Shown: one piece after another, positions 6,182 to 13,990 of the stretch
Numbering within the stretch: position 1 is the stretch's first letter
How the letters are laid out: each line of letters starts with the position of its first letter
The notes under the pieces: model-generated
Told to the model about the DNA's origin: nothing
The model's input: only the letters and a program-made list of their open reading frames with translations
The model's database searches: none
Translations under genes and position numbers: made by a program
From: a virus
Virus record (IMG/VR): IMGVR_UViG_3300017749_000091
Coordinates: 1-28,653 of that record
DNA: 28,653 nt
Strand: one strand, 5' to 3'

Positions 6182-6546
6182 TTATGTTTAACTCTAAATT
6201 TAATTAAATAAAATCCAGCATTCATTAACACTTTAAAACTGTCTTTGTATAGACCAAGGCCCATGTTGCAGCGCTTGCACAGCATACCTCTTATTCTCCC
6301 ACTATTGTGGCAGTGGTCAACTGAAAGCGTGTCTATTGCGTCCTTAGTCCCTAGCCTCTTACAAATTAAACAACGGTTTTGCTGGCTGTCTGCCAGATCC
6401 ATCATCTCAGTCAGCGTTATTCCGTAACGAGTCCTTAAATGATAATTAGCATTTTCGCTTTTACTTCTTGCTCTTCTTTTTCTTTTTGGTTTTGACTGTT
6501 TTAGCTGTTTTTGCTGCTTGCTTAAATTGCTTGGCTGTTGGCGCAC
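6070..6546 (-). CDS. Recombination endonuclease VII-like (T4 gp49 family) Holliday-junction nuclease
   Basis: The core, counted from the in-frame ATG at 6552, has C61-x2-C64, the DHCH motif (79-82) and C92-x2-C95-Asn96. This is the zinc site and Asp/His/Asn catalytic set of T4 endonuclease VII, preceded by the family-typical RYGIT (42-46). The enzyme resolves branched DNA before packaging. I prefer GTG 6546, which has GGAG 6 bases upstream, over ATG 6552, which touches that GGAG. Both ends overlap neighbours: about 86 bases with the 59-aa gene and 112 bases with the holin-like gene. The last ~43 residues have no family resemblance and may be a readthrough tail. Family certain; ends uncertain. 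Confidence 0.85.
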   Translation of the reverse strand: MRQQPSNLSKQQKQLKQSKPKRKRRARSKSENANYHLRTRYGITLTEMMDLADSQQNRCLICKRLGTKDAIDTLSVDHCHNSGRIRGMLCKRCNMGLGLYKDSFKVLMNAGFYLIKFRVKHKCSDLGQKLYSLLVVTSWAYSAASWRTRKRLKQMNKN

Positions 6547-6640
6547 CTTCATCTCCCGGCTTTCTCATTTTCTCACCAGAGCCAGCTTTGATCCTATCTT
6601 TCTTGGCTTTGATGTTGGCATAAAGTCCACGTTTTGCCAT
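6461..6640 (-). CDS. Small basic conserved phage protein, 59 aa
   Basis: The minus strand reads ATG 6640 to TAA 6461, with AAAGGA about 5 bases upstream inside the end of the preceding gene. The product begins MAKRGLYANIKAKKDRIKAG and continues SGEKMRKPG-x2-GAPTA, then Lys/Ala-rich to a poly-Lys end. I recognise the core GLYANI-x-AK-x-x-RI-x-AGSGEKMRKPG from many marine and T7-like phage genomes, where it is an uncharacterised small protein. Its charge suggests nucleic-acid binding, which is inference. It overlaps the endonuclease VII start in a different frame. Confidence 0.85.
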   Translation of the reverse strand: MAKRGLYANIKAKKDRIKAGSGEKMRKPGDEGAPTAKQFKQAAKTAKTVKTKKKKKSKK

Positions 6641-6642
6641 GA

Positions 6643-6933
6643 CTATCCTTTCTTACTTTTGTTTCGTTTAGAAATTGATGCACTCTTTTTCTTGGCGTCT
6701 GCTTTAGATGATGCGCCCCACGCCTGTAGACTTAAAAGCAATCTTGTCGGCTTTCCTTTAGAGTCTCGCTCTGGGCCTTTCATGCCGCCCATGCGAGCAA
6801 GAAAAGACGCACGTCGAGGATTGTCTCCAGACTTAACTGGCGACTTTAAATTTGCGCCTGTAGTTTTTTTAAAGTGTTTGCGGCCTTTTTCATTTAAGCC
6901 GCCTTTTGGATTTTGATGTACTTTCTTAACCAT
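6643..6933 (-). CDS. DUF6321 family basic phage protein
   Basis: The 96-aa protein matches the pattern I know as DUF6321. It has NPKGGLNEKGR (8-18), then KSPVKSGDNPRRASFLARM-x2-MKGP and GKPTRLLLSLQAWG (~60-73), then a Lys/Ser-rich tail. The function is unknown. The family is frequent in marine phages, and its high positive charge suggests DNA or RNA contact. It overlaps the upstream membrane-protein gene by 8 bases, and its final codons provide the ribosome site for the 59-aa gene, so it is part of the same late transcript. Confidence 0.82.
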   Translation of the reverse strand: MVKKVHQNPKGGLNEKGRKHFKKTTGANLKSPVKSGDNPRRASFLARMGGMKGPERDSKGKPTRLLLSLQAWGASSKADAKKKSASISKRNKSKKG

Positions 6934-7198
6934 CTGGCCCTGTCCTTTCTAACAAATGCACTCTTACTTTAAGATCGTGAATGTGTTCGAGAATCTCTTC
7001 TTTTAAATCTTGCCGTGCAAAGGCATTTCCGGGGCTTGGAACAATGACTCCTTGAGGGCTAATCAATTGCATTTGATTCGCTCGAATTAACTGAATGTCT
7101 GATGTGATCTCGCCAATGCTAGAAATGACCCACCACATAGCCGCCAGCAAAACTGGAACTAAACTAGCCAGTGCTTTTGCTATGTCAAAGTCTTTCAT
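6926..7198 (-). CDS. Small membrane protein with N-terminal TM and coiled tail
   Basis: In this 90-aa protein, residues ~8-28 (KALASLVPVLLAAMWWVISS) form one membrane helix. The C-terminal half (residues 62-85) is a charged amphipathic helix (DLKEEILEHIHDLKVRVHLLE) able to form a coiled coil. One N-terminal membrane helix plus a periplasmic-type coil is also the plan of inner-membrane spanins (Rz-like), but no recognised Rz signature is present. Its ATG overlaps the previous gene as ATGA. Placement in the group of small membrane proteins suggests a lysis role; this is inference. Confidence 0.7.
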   Translation of the reverse strand: MKDFDIAKALASLVPVLLAAMWWVISSIGEITSDIQLIRANQMQLISPQGVIVPSPGNAFARQDLKEEILEHIHDLKVRVHLLERTGPDG

Positions 7199-7347
7199 TT
7201 TTTGTTTAAAAGATCAAAAACAGTTTTAATCTTTTCTTCCAAAAATTTAAGACGCAACAAAACTTCACTGCGAAAACTAATTAAACCAGCAGCCAGTATC
7301 GCTAACGCCGATATAATCGGCCAAAGTTCTACTAACGTTTGAGTCAC
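7195..7347 (-). CDS. 50-aa single-TM protein, translationally coupled
   Basis: The minus strand reads GTG at 7347 to TGA at 7195. The start overlaps the upstream stop as GTGA, and its stop overlaps the next start as ATGA, so it fills the otherwise empty gap exactly. The protein begins (M)TQTLVELWPIISALAILAA, a membrane helix at ~8-25, followed by a basic/amphipathic helix with LLRLKFLEEKIKTVFDLL. Small size, one membrane helix and a charged coiled tail resemble small holin or antiholin-like proteins, but no family is recognised. The perfect coupling at both ends is the main evidence that it is real. Confidence 0.75.
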   Translation of the reverse strand: MTQTLVELWPIISALAILAAGLISFRSEVLLRLKFLEEKIKTVFDLLNKK

Positions 7348-7595
7348 TTATCAGCCTTCCCATCCAGTTTTTCGTCAATGGAATCTAACTTAACAAAAAC
7401 TCGATCGACAAACTTTTCAAACTCTTTGCGTTTGAGATAGTCGCCAGCAACCAAGACCTCAATCTCGCCAACTCGGCGTTCAGTCCGGCTTTGCAGTTTC
7501 TGCAAGTCGCGGATTGCCGCCCAGATAATATGCGCCAAAGCGCCTAACAATGCGCTTGCGCCACCAAGTATAAAATTGATGGTGGATTGATCCAT
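7344..7595 (-). CDS. Small membrane protein, N-terminal TM and coiled-coil
   Basis: I take ATG 7595 (MDQSTINFILGG) as the start, not the in-frame upstream codon at 7637, because the latter lies inside the previous gene and 7595 has an upstream AAGGA. The 83-aa protein has one membrane helix (FILGGASALLGALAHIIWAA), then a heptad-like charged region with DYLKRKEFEKFVDRV and a KLDSIDEKLDGKADK ending. This plan is common in phage late regions, often beside lysis genes. No enzymatic motif is seen. A role in lysis is inferred from the cluster. Confidence 0.75.
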   Translation of the reverse strand: MDQSTINFILGGASALLGALAHIIWAAIRDLQKLQSRTERRVGEIEVLVAGDYLKRKEFEKFVDRVFVKLDSIDEKLDGKADK

Positions 7596-7596
7596 G

Positions 7597-7890
7597 TTAG
7601 AACGTTCCTTCCCAGACTCTGAACTTGTTGAAGTCACCAGACAATATCTTTCTTTTTATTACTTCCTGTGCTGCTTTATGATCATCCCATTTAACGCCAG
7701 CCTCTTTTAGCCACTGCGACATAATGTGCATTGGTATTCGGCCTACAAGTCTATTATCGCCTTTTTGTTGATCGAATCCAGCATCTTTTAAGTCTTTAAC
7801 TTGTTTAATTGTTGGATCGTTATCGTATACGTTCTCAATGGTAAGTGTGTCCCCACCATCGTCGTGATGCACTATCTCTTTAACTTTCAA
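7597..7890 (-). CDS. Post-capsid conserved phage protein, 97 aa
   Basis: The start is TTG 7890, with a strong GGAGG (7896-7900) five bases upstream. The N-terminus (VKEIVHHDDGGDTLTIENVYDNDP) is acidic and beta-rich, and the second half carries IPMHIMSQWLKEAGVKWDDHKAAQEVIKRKI. I have seen this arrangement in small proteins encoded just after capsid genes of marine phages, but I cannot name the family or assign a role. It is the first gene behind the capsid terminator, so it is probably expressed less than the capsid. Confidence 0.7.
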   Translation of the reverse strand: MKVKEIVHHDDGGDTLTIENVYDNDPTIKQVKDLKDAGFDQQKGDNRLVGRIPMHIMSQWLKEAGVKWDDHKAAQEVIKRKILSGDFNKFRVWEGTF

Positions 7891-7903
7891 ACAAACCTCC
7901 GAT

Positions 7904-7932
7904 AAAAAAAGGGAGAGGCGTTAGCCCCTCCC
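7904..7932 (-). terminator. Rho-independent terminator just after the major capsid gene
   Basis: On the minus strand a 9-bp stem GGGAGGGGC/GCCTCTCCC (one G-U wobble) with a TAAC loop is followed by seven T. It begins 9 bases after the capsid stop. The next gene's GGAGG starts 3 bases beyond the T-tract, so no promoter fits between; partial readthrough must feed the distal genes. Confidence 0.93.
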
Positions 7933-7941
7933 ATACACCAA

Positions 7942-8907
7942 TTAAGATGTTGTGTTGTCAAAGATACCGCCTGATGCTTTCTCGTTGTTAGAAACAAGAG
8001 TTAGCTCAGTAACGATTGCTCGACGTGTGCTGTCGCCTGTTTTCGCAAGCTCCATGTTCTTAGTGTTTCTAAGAACAGCACAACTGAACATATCATCTTG
8101 AACAATGAACACATCACGACTTCGGTTTTGACGCGAAGGCATGAAGTTTACAGTTCCCCAAGGCGTAACGTAAACGTCAACTGCGTTAACAACAGCGTTT
8201 GTGCCACCGACAGATGCGCCGATAGTTGCTCGCTGATTGTTCATGCCAGTAAAGGCAAGAGCCTTATTCATCTGGAATGCTGATAGGTACACAGTGTCAG
8301 GATCTCCGCCTTCTTCCCAGATTGACTGCATGACAGTGTCGAAACGAGCTTGACTAAACGCTATCAGCGTCGTTGTCTCATCTGTTCTCGCATCGGTTCC
8401 GTCGCCTGTGGCGTCAGCGCCCTCATTTGCACCAAAGACAGTGTTGGTGATCAACCATGATGGCAGACCTGCAAGCTCTCGAGCAGTTGTGCTGTTACCA
8501 GCAACTCTTGCGTTGTTATCGAAAAGTGCTTTCTCGATATCGAGCTTCTGTTCTTTAGCAGTCTTGAGCATTTGATATGCAATCTCAGATGCGCGACCAG
8601 CTTTTTTAAGGCTAGAGTCTGTATCTGGAACTGATACAGCGTCAACAAAGATCTGGCTGTAGTTGCCTAGTCTTGATGTTGCTGTACGAGCGTTAGCAGT
8701 AATCTCATCGCCCTCAATGTGAGCGTTAGCAGCTGCTGCACGAAGTGCGTCAGTTTGCCACTCATGAAGTGCGTTAGTTGCCTTAACTTTTTTACATTTT
8801 GAGTAAAAGGGAGTTTGCTCGGGAGAAACGTCATAGATGATATCTGAGAGATCCTCTCTGATACCGACAGCATCATAGCTGTCAAAAGTGTTACTTGGTT
8901 GTGCCAT
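7942..8907 (-). CDS. Major capsid protein, SU10 (DUF5309-type, HK97-fold) family
   Basis: The 321-aa protein starts MAQPSNTFDSYDAVGIREDL and continues with SDIIYDVSPEQTPF, KATNALHEWQTD and GD-E-x-TAN-x-RTATSRLGNYSQIF. These are the N-terminal signature of the SU10 major head protein family. Later segments (VDVYVTPWGTVNFMPSRQNR, AKTGDSTRRAIVTELTLV) match the family's C-terminal domain. The length is normal. It forms the icosahedral shell, built on the scaffold encoded just upstream. The ATG is preceded by AAAGG. The strong terminator after it suggests this is the most highly expressed late gene. Confidence 0.94.
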   Translation of the reverse strand: MAQPSNTFDSYDAVGIREDLSDIIYDVSPEQTPFYSKCKKVKATNALHEWQTDALRAAAANAHIEGDEITANARTATSRLGNYSQIFVDAVSVPDTDSSLKKAGRASEIAYQMLKTAKEQKLDIEKALFDNNARVAGNSTTARELAGLPSWLITNTVFGANEGADATGDGTDARTDETTTLIAFSQARFDTVMQSIWEEGGDPDTVYLSAFQMNKALAFTGMNNQRATIGASVGGTNAVVNAVDVYVTPWGTVNFMPSRQNRSRDVFIVQDDMFSCAVLRNTKNMELAKTGDSTRRAIVTELTLVSNNEKASGGIFDNTTS

Positions 8908-8924
8908 TGTATTTACCTTTAAAG

Positions 8925-9941
8925 TTATTCATTAACAATTAAACCGATCACATCTTCGATGCGACCAGACTTTTTGAACTTGGCTCTTTGCCTGTCCATT
9001 GCTTTACCGCGCTGGTTTTTATTTTTCTTCGATCCCGGCTTAATAACTGGTTTCGCGCCCTTGGCTTTTGCCTCGGCCTTCGACTTGCCAGCGACTATTT
9101 GACGGTATTTGATCGCGTCATTTAAAACAGCAATTGCTCGACTATCATCAATTTCATTTAATTCTTCAAATGAATATCCATAAGTAGATTGCCCTATATC
9201 CACCATTTTAGACTTAAGAGTTTCGGCAACTTTTTCATTTGCAAACTCAGGAACTAACTCTACTAATTTTTTAGCCTCTAATTCCAACTTAGCTTGTCTA
9301 GCTCTTTTTTGAGCATCTTGCTGGAGTTGCAATTGTTGACCAATCTGAGCTTGTTGAGTTTCGTATGCACGAAATTGCTCTTTATATTGAGCGTCTGCCT
9401 CCAAATAACCTAATGGATTTTCATCAAAAAGTTTTTTTGTTGGCGGTTGTGGTGGCGCTACATATTGTCCAGAGCTTAATTGATTATTTAGTTCTACAAG
9501 TTTTTGCGATTCAGCTTGCAATGCAGTGTACGCTTCTTCTGCTTGTTTGCGCATAGAAGCAACTTCTTGCATTCCCTTTTGAACGTACTTTTGGCCTGAA
9601 TAACCTTGCTTGAGATCCTCTAAGGATACCTGCTGTTCTGCACCGTCAACTTTGACAGTATAAAACGTTGGCGCAGGCTCTTCTGGATCGGCTGGTTCGT
9701 CTGCCTCTTCGTCATCGTCCGACATTTCAACTTCTGTTTCTTCTTCCTCGCCGTCGTTGACCTCGGCGTCATCAACGTCCTCTGATTCCGATGCTTCCAT
9801 CTCTGGAGATACATCCTCAGATTCTGTAATTTCTTCTTGCTCGACCTGTTCGGATTCTTCAGGCATGGTAATTAAACCAACTGCCTGTTCAATACTTCCG
9901 TCGAATTCTGGTGCTTCTTGAGTTTCAGTCGTGTCTGACAC
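8925..9941 (-). CDS. Head scaffolding protein
   Basis: The 338-aa protein has a very acidic first ~90 residues (runs of Glu/Asp such as DDDEEADEPADPEEP) and a Gln/Ala/Lys-rich coiled-coil middle (about 115-235). The C-terminus is basic (GSKKNKNQRGKAMDRQRAKFKKSGRI). An acidic N-terminus, helical middle and basic C-terminal hook, encoded directly upstream of the capsid gene, is the usual plan of phage scaffolding proteins, whose C-terminus binds the shell. No protease domain is seen. Assignment rests on composition and position. Confidence 0.88.
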   Translation of the reverse strand: MSDTTETQEAPEFDGSIEQAVGLITMPEESEQVEQEEITESEDVSPEMEASESEDVDDAEVNDGEEEETEVEMSDDDEEADEPADPEEPAPTFYTVKVDGAEQQVSLEDLKQGYSGQKYVQKGMQEVASMRKQAEEAYTALQAESQKLVELNNQLSSGQYVAPPQPPTKKLFDENPLGYLEADAQYKEQFRAYETQQAQIGQQLQLQQDAQKRARQAKLELEAKKLVELVPEFANEKVAETLKSKMVDIGQSTYGYSFEELNEIDDSRAIAVLNDAIKYRQIVAGKSKAEAKAKGAKPVIKPGSKKNKNQRGKAMDRQRAKFKKSGRIEDVIGLIVNE

Positions 9942-9946
9942 GGTAC

Positions 9947-10183
9947 TTATCTCCTAGTTTTTTTATCGAAAATCTTTTCATCCGCCAAGGCGGTGTTGAT
10001 GTAGTCATCGATAGTTGATAATGCACGAATGATATCGTGCGCGTTATCGCGATCCTCGGTGGTCGAGTCCGGATCTGTGAAAATGCTAACCTGTAGCATT
10101 TTTACGGCATCAATGACTTCCTTAAATGTGGAGTCGTCTTTGAGCCGTTGTAATCTTGATGCTTTCTCTTTAACTTTTGCCAT
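9947..10183 (-). CDS. Small helical protein between portal and scaffold, 78 aa
   Basis: The protein is a compact, charged, helical polypeptide (KVKEKASRLQRLKDDSTFKE at the start, then a run of helices ending FDKKTRR). Its start overlaps the portal stop as TAATG. I do not recognise a family. Small proteins here in related phages are annotated as head-assembly factors, which fits its position but is not demonstrated. Confidence 0.7.
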   Translation of the reverse strand: MAKVKEKASRLQRLKDDSTFKEVIDAVKMLQVSIFTDPDSTTEDRDNAHDIIRALSTIDDYINTALADEKIFDKKTRR

Positions 10184-12276
10184 TAAAATCTACCGCCAGA
10201 CACTGCATCAGATGGCTGTGCGTCTGGATATCTTGGTTCTTGTTGGGCTTGTTTGATTGCCTCAACATCAACTTTTGTTCCGTACTCGCCCATTATTTTT
10301 GCAGCGTCAATGAGTAAGTCTTGATCCATTTTGTCGCGCTCTCGATCGTCTTGAGCAATAGCTTTCTGTGCATCGACCTGCATCTTAACCATGTCAGATT
10401 GAGCTTTGGTCTGAGCTTTAAGCTGCTCGGCTTGTAACAATGCTTGAGCAGGATCAAGAGGCTGTCCTTTTTGTTGTGCCTCTTGCATTTTCATTTGAAT
10501 TAATTGCTGCTCTGTTTGCTCATCTAATGGAGAGAAATATCTATCTGCGTTTCTTATTCCGCCAATTGCTAGTATGTCTGATAACGTATTTCTAATTAAT
10601 GTCATTGTTACTAAGCCGTTGCCGGGGCCGTATCCTTGCCAAATTTGCATTTGTAATTGTAATGCTTGTTGCAATGCAGACATTTTTTCTTCTTCCTTGC
10701 CGGTGCCAAGACCAATGTTGCACATAACGTCCATGCTAGAATTCCATGATCTTGGATCAATTGGCACAAACTGGCTGTTCATACGCATCATTTTCTCTTC
10801 GTCAGTGTTCTCGATAAAGAGCTTAAGCATAAGTTTAAATAAGCGCTTCATGCCGCCCTCGGCAAGATTGCGTGACATAACCTCAATCTGAGCCGCACCA
10901 GCCTGTTTTGTAATGTTTGCCGCAGTTGCAGTAGTATTCTGTAGAGCGTCTGGATCAAGGCCCATAGAGGCTCGAGAAACGCCTGTTTTAGTCTCAATGG
11001 CGTCATCCATATACTGAATGGCTGCGAGCGTCTGAGCGGCTACAAACGGCACTGAGACAGGCACAATCGCCTGTGGATTCTTCATCCTGATAATGCCGCC
11101 AATTTCGTTATTTAGTACGTCGTCAACGTTGACCTGATTGTCCACAATGCCCATGCGAGGATTGTTTGTTAGCGCAACGTTGTCTAGAACGCCCCTAAGC
11201 ATCGCTGTGGATGCGTCTTGGTCGTCATTGATAAGATCAGATATAGAACGCCCAAAGAATGCGTGTGGCTCTGGATCGACCTCAAACACAGCAAATGGGA
11301 CTTCACTGTATGGCTCATAATCTAGGAGTTGGTAATCATTGCCGCCAAGCATAAACTTGTAGAGCTGTGCGACGCCAGTTCCCTCGATGTCCATTTTCAT
11401 GTACGCCTCGGTTACTGCCACCAGCTTCATAGATAAATCTTCGGTTGATTCTTCCTCTTCCTGTTGATATCCGCGACGCTCAAAGTCTTCAACTTCGGAA
11501 TATGTGTCACTAGATCCGATGCCGGTAAGATTGGATACTTTATCAAAATCGTATCCCATGTTAACGAGATCAGATACTCGCATCTCGGTACGGTGCGCGA
11601 CAACGTAAAAGTCATCAATTGACGTCGCATTCCTGTCCACCATAAATTCTTCTGGTGGCACAGATTTTACTTGGAGCATCCCTTTGTCAGTTTTTCGACT
11701 AATCGTGACACTATGCTCAGGAACTTCGATTTCCATTCCCATTTGATCCATCGAGATAGAGACTTCTTGGCTATGTTCGATAACATCTACATTCTCCTCG
11801 TTAACGATGGCAGAAAACTCTTCGTCAGTTAAATTTGTAAAAGAGTAAGTTTCAGCCTCTGTGTATTTGTCCCAGTAAACCTTCAGGACGCCAGTCTTCT
11901 TAACCATTGCGTCGTGAAACGCATCATTTAATAAACCATAACCATTAAGTTCATTAAATGCCCAGTGCATATATTGCGTTGCCTGTTGCGCAACGGCGAC
12001 ATCATCTTGGTTCGATGGAATGTACTCGACCGCTCGATCAGTTGATAAAAACACGCGCAATAGACTTGGCTTAATTGATCGTATTGTGTCGCGTACTTTT
12101 GTTGCGACTACTTTAGACCGACCGTCTTCTTCGCCAATATCTACTTCACCATCAAAATATCTTTGCGCCTTAATTCTGTCTTCAGAAATTTCGCTCTCGA
12201 TAAAATCAACGGCATCCTGTACGGCCTGCTGTACAATGCCTTCAACTTGATTTTCATCCATTTTTTCTGGCTTCAT
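10183..12276 (-). CDS. Portal protein, P22 gp1-like
   Basis: The 697-aa protein has the usual P22-type portal order. It has an N-terminal helical part (IESEISEDRIKAQRYFDGE and DTIRSIKPSLLRVFLSTD), a beta-rich wing with SVPPEEFMVDRNATSIDD-type signature and VAHRTEMRVSDLV, and a clip/stem region with PHAFFGRSISDLI, MLRGVLDNVALTNNPR and KTGVSRASMGLDPDALQN. A Gln/Lys-rich C-terminal coiled coil (about 575-665) resembles the barrel helix. It forms the twelve-fold ring for DNA passage and tail attachment. Position directly before the scaffold and capsid genes is typical. Confidence 0.93.
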   Translation of the reverse strand: MKPEKMDENQVEGIVQQAVQDAVDFIESEISEDRIKAQRYFDGEVDIGEEDGRSKVVATKVRDTIRSIKPSLLRVFLSTDRAVEYIPSNQDDVAVAQQATQYMHWAFNELNGYGLLNDAFHDAMVKKTGVLKVYWDKYTEAETYSFTNLTDEEFSAIVNEENVDVIEHSQEVSISMDQMGMEIEVPEHSVTISRKTDKGMLQVKSVPPEEFMVDRNATSIDDFYVVAHRTEMRVSDLVNMGYDFDKVSNLTGIGSSDTYSEVEDFERRGYQQEEEESTEDLSMKLVAVTEAYMKMDIEGTGVAQLYKFMLGGNDYQLLDYEPYSEVPFAVFEVDPEPHAFFGRSISDLINDDQDASTAMLRGVLDNVALTNNPRMGIVDNQVNVDDVLNNEIGGIIRMKNPQAIVPVSVPFVAAQTLAAIQYMDDAIETKTGVSRASMGLDPDALQNTTATAANITKQAGAAQIEVMSRNLAEGGMKRLFKLMLKLFIENTDEEKMMRMNSQFVPIDPRSWNSSMDVMCNIGLGTGKEEEKMSALQQALQLQMQIWQGYGPGNGLVTMTLIRNTLSDILAIGGIRNADRYFSPLDEQTEQQLIQMKMQEAQQKGQPLDPAQALLQAEQLKAQTKAQSDMVKMQVDAQKAIAQDDRERDKMDQDLLIDAAKIMGEYGTKVDVEAIKQAQQEPRYPDAQPSDAVSGGRF

Positions 12277-12286
12277 TTATTTTTCC

Positions 12287-13987
12287 TTATGGCATTATGG
12301 TGGCGTCGTCAAAAGCTCTTCTACCAGACTCGCCAGTAGCAACCGCCGTAGGAGCGCCATAAAATCTAGTGATTGCATTAATTAATGCTTGTTTTTTTGA
12401 CTCTATTATATTTGGATTTGCTAAGACTTCTTCAATCATTTTGTTTACTCTGGCAGATTGATTGCCTCGCGCCATAGCGCCGCCGACATTAGCTATTCCT
12501 TGACCTGCAGCAGCCCCACCTAAAATGACAGGAAGAGTTATATCACCTGTATACTGTGCTGCACCAGCCGCACCTAAAGCTGGTAGCCCAGCACTGGTAA
12601 TCCTTTGTAAGCTGTTACCACCAATGCCAAATTGTTGTAACATACGACCAATATTTTGAGTAGTGGTTGTATCACTTGCCTCTCTAATAGCAGCAACTTG
12701 GCTTTGCGTTAAAAATGGCTCTCGCCCCTTTTCATGTCTTTGTAAAATTGCTCCAAGCCTACTTTGTATCAAAGGATAAGCGTCTTTACCTTGATCAATT
12801 TTAATACCTGCTAAATTTAATTCAGATAAAATTTCATTTGCGGTAGTTCCAGTTCTCCACAATTTGTTTGCCTCAATAAAATCATCTCCTAATTGAGTTC
12901 CAATCCTTGCCTCGTAATCAGTCCAAATTTTCTTTAATAAAGCCTTTTGTGGGCCTTCAGCATCTTGTATTGCGTTTTGTATCATCTTTCGGTCTGCCAT
13001 TGCTTGCGCAGGCGTAACAAAATTTTGTCTATCCCTAGCTCTTAACGTAGATAAAACCTCTTCAGATTGATTAAACTCTTTACTTAGAGATACTCTTCCT
13101 AAATCATCAATGTAAGTAAATCCTTCATCTACAGCATAGGTAAAACTGTCATCAGCTAATCCTTTGTAAGAAGTTGGATCTACTTCCTTGCCTTCTAGCT
13201 TAACTCGATCATAAAGGTTTGATGCTCTTTTTTTATAATCGTTGGCAGTTTGTTTATAAATGGATTGTTTTTTTGCTGGAGATCTTCTTGCAAATCCACC
13301 TATAGCTCCCGGTATAAACGCGCCGCCCATTCCTATTATGCTTTGCAGCCAAGATGGTATTTCGCCCTCAGTTTTTTCTACTTGTTCTACAGCTGCCTGC
13401 TCCAATCCTGCGGAAGTTGTAACTGCGGCTGCCTCTCCAGCAGCAGTTGATAATGCTCTACCGCCTTTAGCGGCTTGGGCAACACCAGCAGCGCCCGGAA
13501 TGATACTTGCGCCTGCATACTCTCCGCCTCGACGCGCAAATCTTTCTGCCGGACTTTGCGGTTGATATTCAGAAGATCTTCTTTGACCTCTTAATGTTTG
13601 AGGCATTTCCATAACGTTTTGAAAATATTGTGATCCCATAAATGGATTTTCTATTGGATCCATTCCAAATGCGCCACCAACTTTATTTATTCCGGCGGTC
13701 GCCAAATCAACTGGAAGTCCAGCCAAATTAGCTACACCTTGATTAACTCCAGCCAGAAACTGAGTGCCTATACCACCGCTTGGCATATTATTAAGCACAT
13801 TACTAGCTTCTTGTTTACTTATAGATTTTATTACTTGAGGAGAATCCGTTTGCGGCGCTCTCATTTTCATTTTAACAAATTGAGATTTGTCGGCTTGCCT
13901 TAATTTTAAAATTGCAGTTTGTTTATCAGGCGCAAATATTTGTACAGGTTCATTTGAACCTTTTGGCGTAAATTTATATATAGGCAT
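12287..13987 (-). CDS. Putative ejection/internal virion protein
   Basis: The 566-aa protein begins with a short beta-rich domain (MPIYKFTPKGSNEPVQIFAP then AILKLRQ). It has several Gly/Ala hydrophobic stretches, including IPSWLQSIIGMGGAFIPGAI (about 213-233) and two near residues 470-505, that could insert in membranes. Helical, polar regions separate them. A Gly/Ala membrane-active virion protein encoded next to the portal fits podovirus proteins ejected to form a DNA channel (P22 gp7/16/20, T7 gp14-16 analogues). No lytic transglycosylase motif was found. There is no family-level match I can name, so the role is by composition and context. Confidence 0.6.
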   Translation of the reverse strand: MPIYKFTPKGSNEPVQIFAPDKQTAILKLRQADKSQFVKMKMRAPQTDSPQVIKSISKQEASNVLNNMPSGGIGTQFLAGVNQGVANLAGLPVDLATAGINKVGGAFGMDPIENPFMGSQYFQNVMEMPQTLRGQRRSSEYQPQSPAERFARRGGEYAGASIIPGAAGVAQAAKGGRALSTAAGEAAAVTTSAGLEQAAVEQVEKTEGEIPSWLQSIIGMGGAFIPGAIGGFARRSPAKKQSIYKQTANDYKKRASNLYDRVKLEGKEVDPTSYKGLADDSFTYAVDEGFTYIDDLGRVSLSKEFNQSEEVLSTLRARDRQNFVTPAQAMADRKMIQNAIQDAEGPQKALLKKIWTDYEARIGTQLGDDFIEANKLWRTGTTANEILSELNLAGIKIDQGKDAYPLIQSRLGAILQRHEKGREPFLTQSQVAAIREASDTTTTQNIGRMLQQFGIGGNSLQRITSAGLPALGAAGAAQYTGDITLPVILGGAAAGQGIANVGGAMARGNQSARVNKMIEEVLANPNIIESKKQALINAITRFYGAPTAVATGESGRRAFDDATIMP

Positions 13988-13990
13988 AAT

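Noticed and set aside
6461-6552. Programmed frameshift joining the 59-aa gene to the endonuclease VII frame at an A-rich run
   Set aside because: The offset corresponds to +1, not the usual -1, and the 59-aa protein has its own family ending and stop. A separate GTG start with GGAG explains the nuclease.
6518-6916. Plus-strand open frame antisense to DUF6321 and endonuclease VII
   Set aside because: Both minus-strand genes are supported by conserved motifs; the plus-strand product is Phe/Leu/Arg-rich with no recognised feature.
13250-13565. Plus-strand open frames opposite the candidate ejection protein
   Set aside because: The two nested frames are Cys/Ser/Tyr- or Ala/Pro-rich reflections of a Gly/Ala-rich minus-strand gene with continuous coding.
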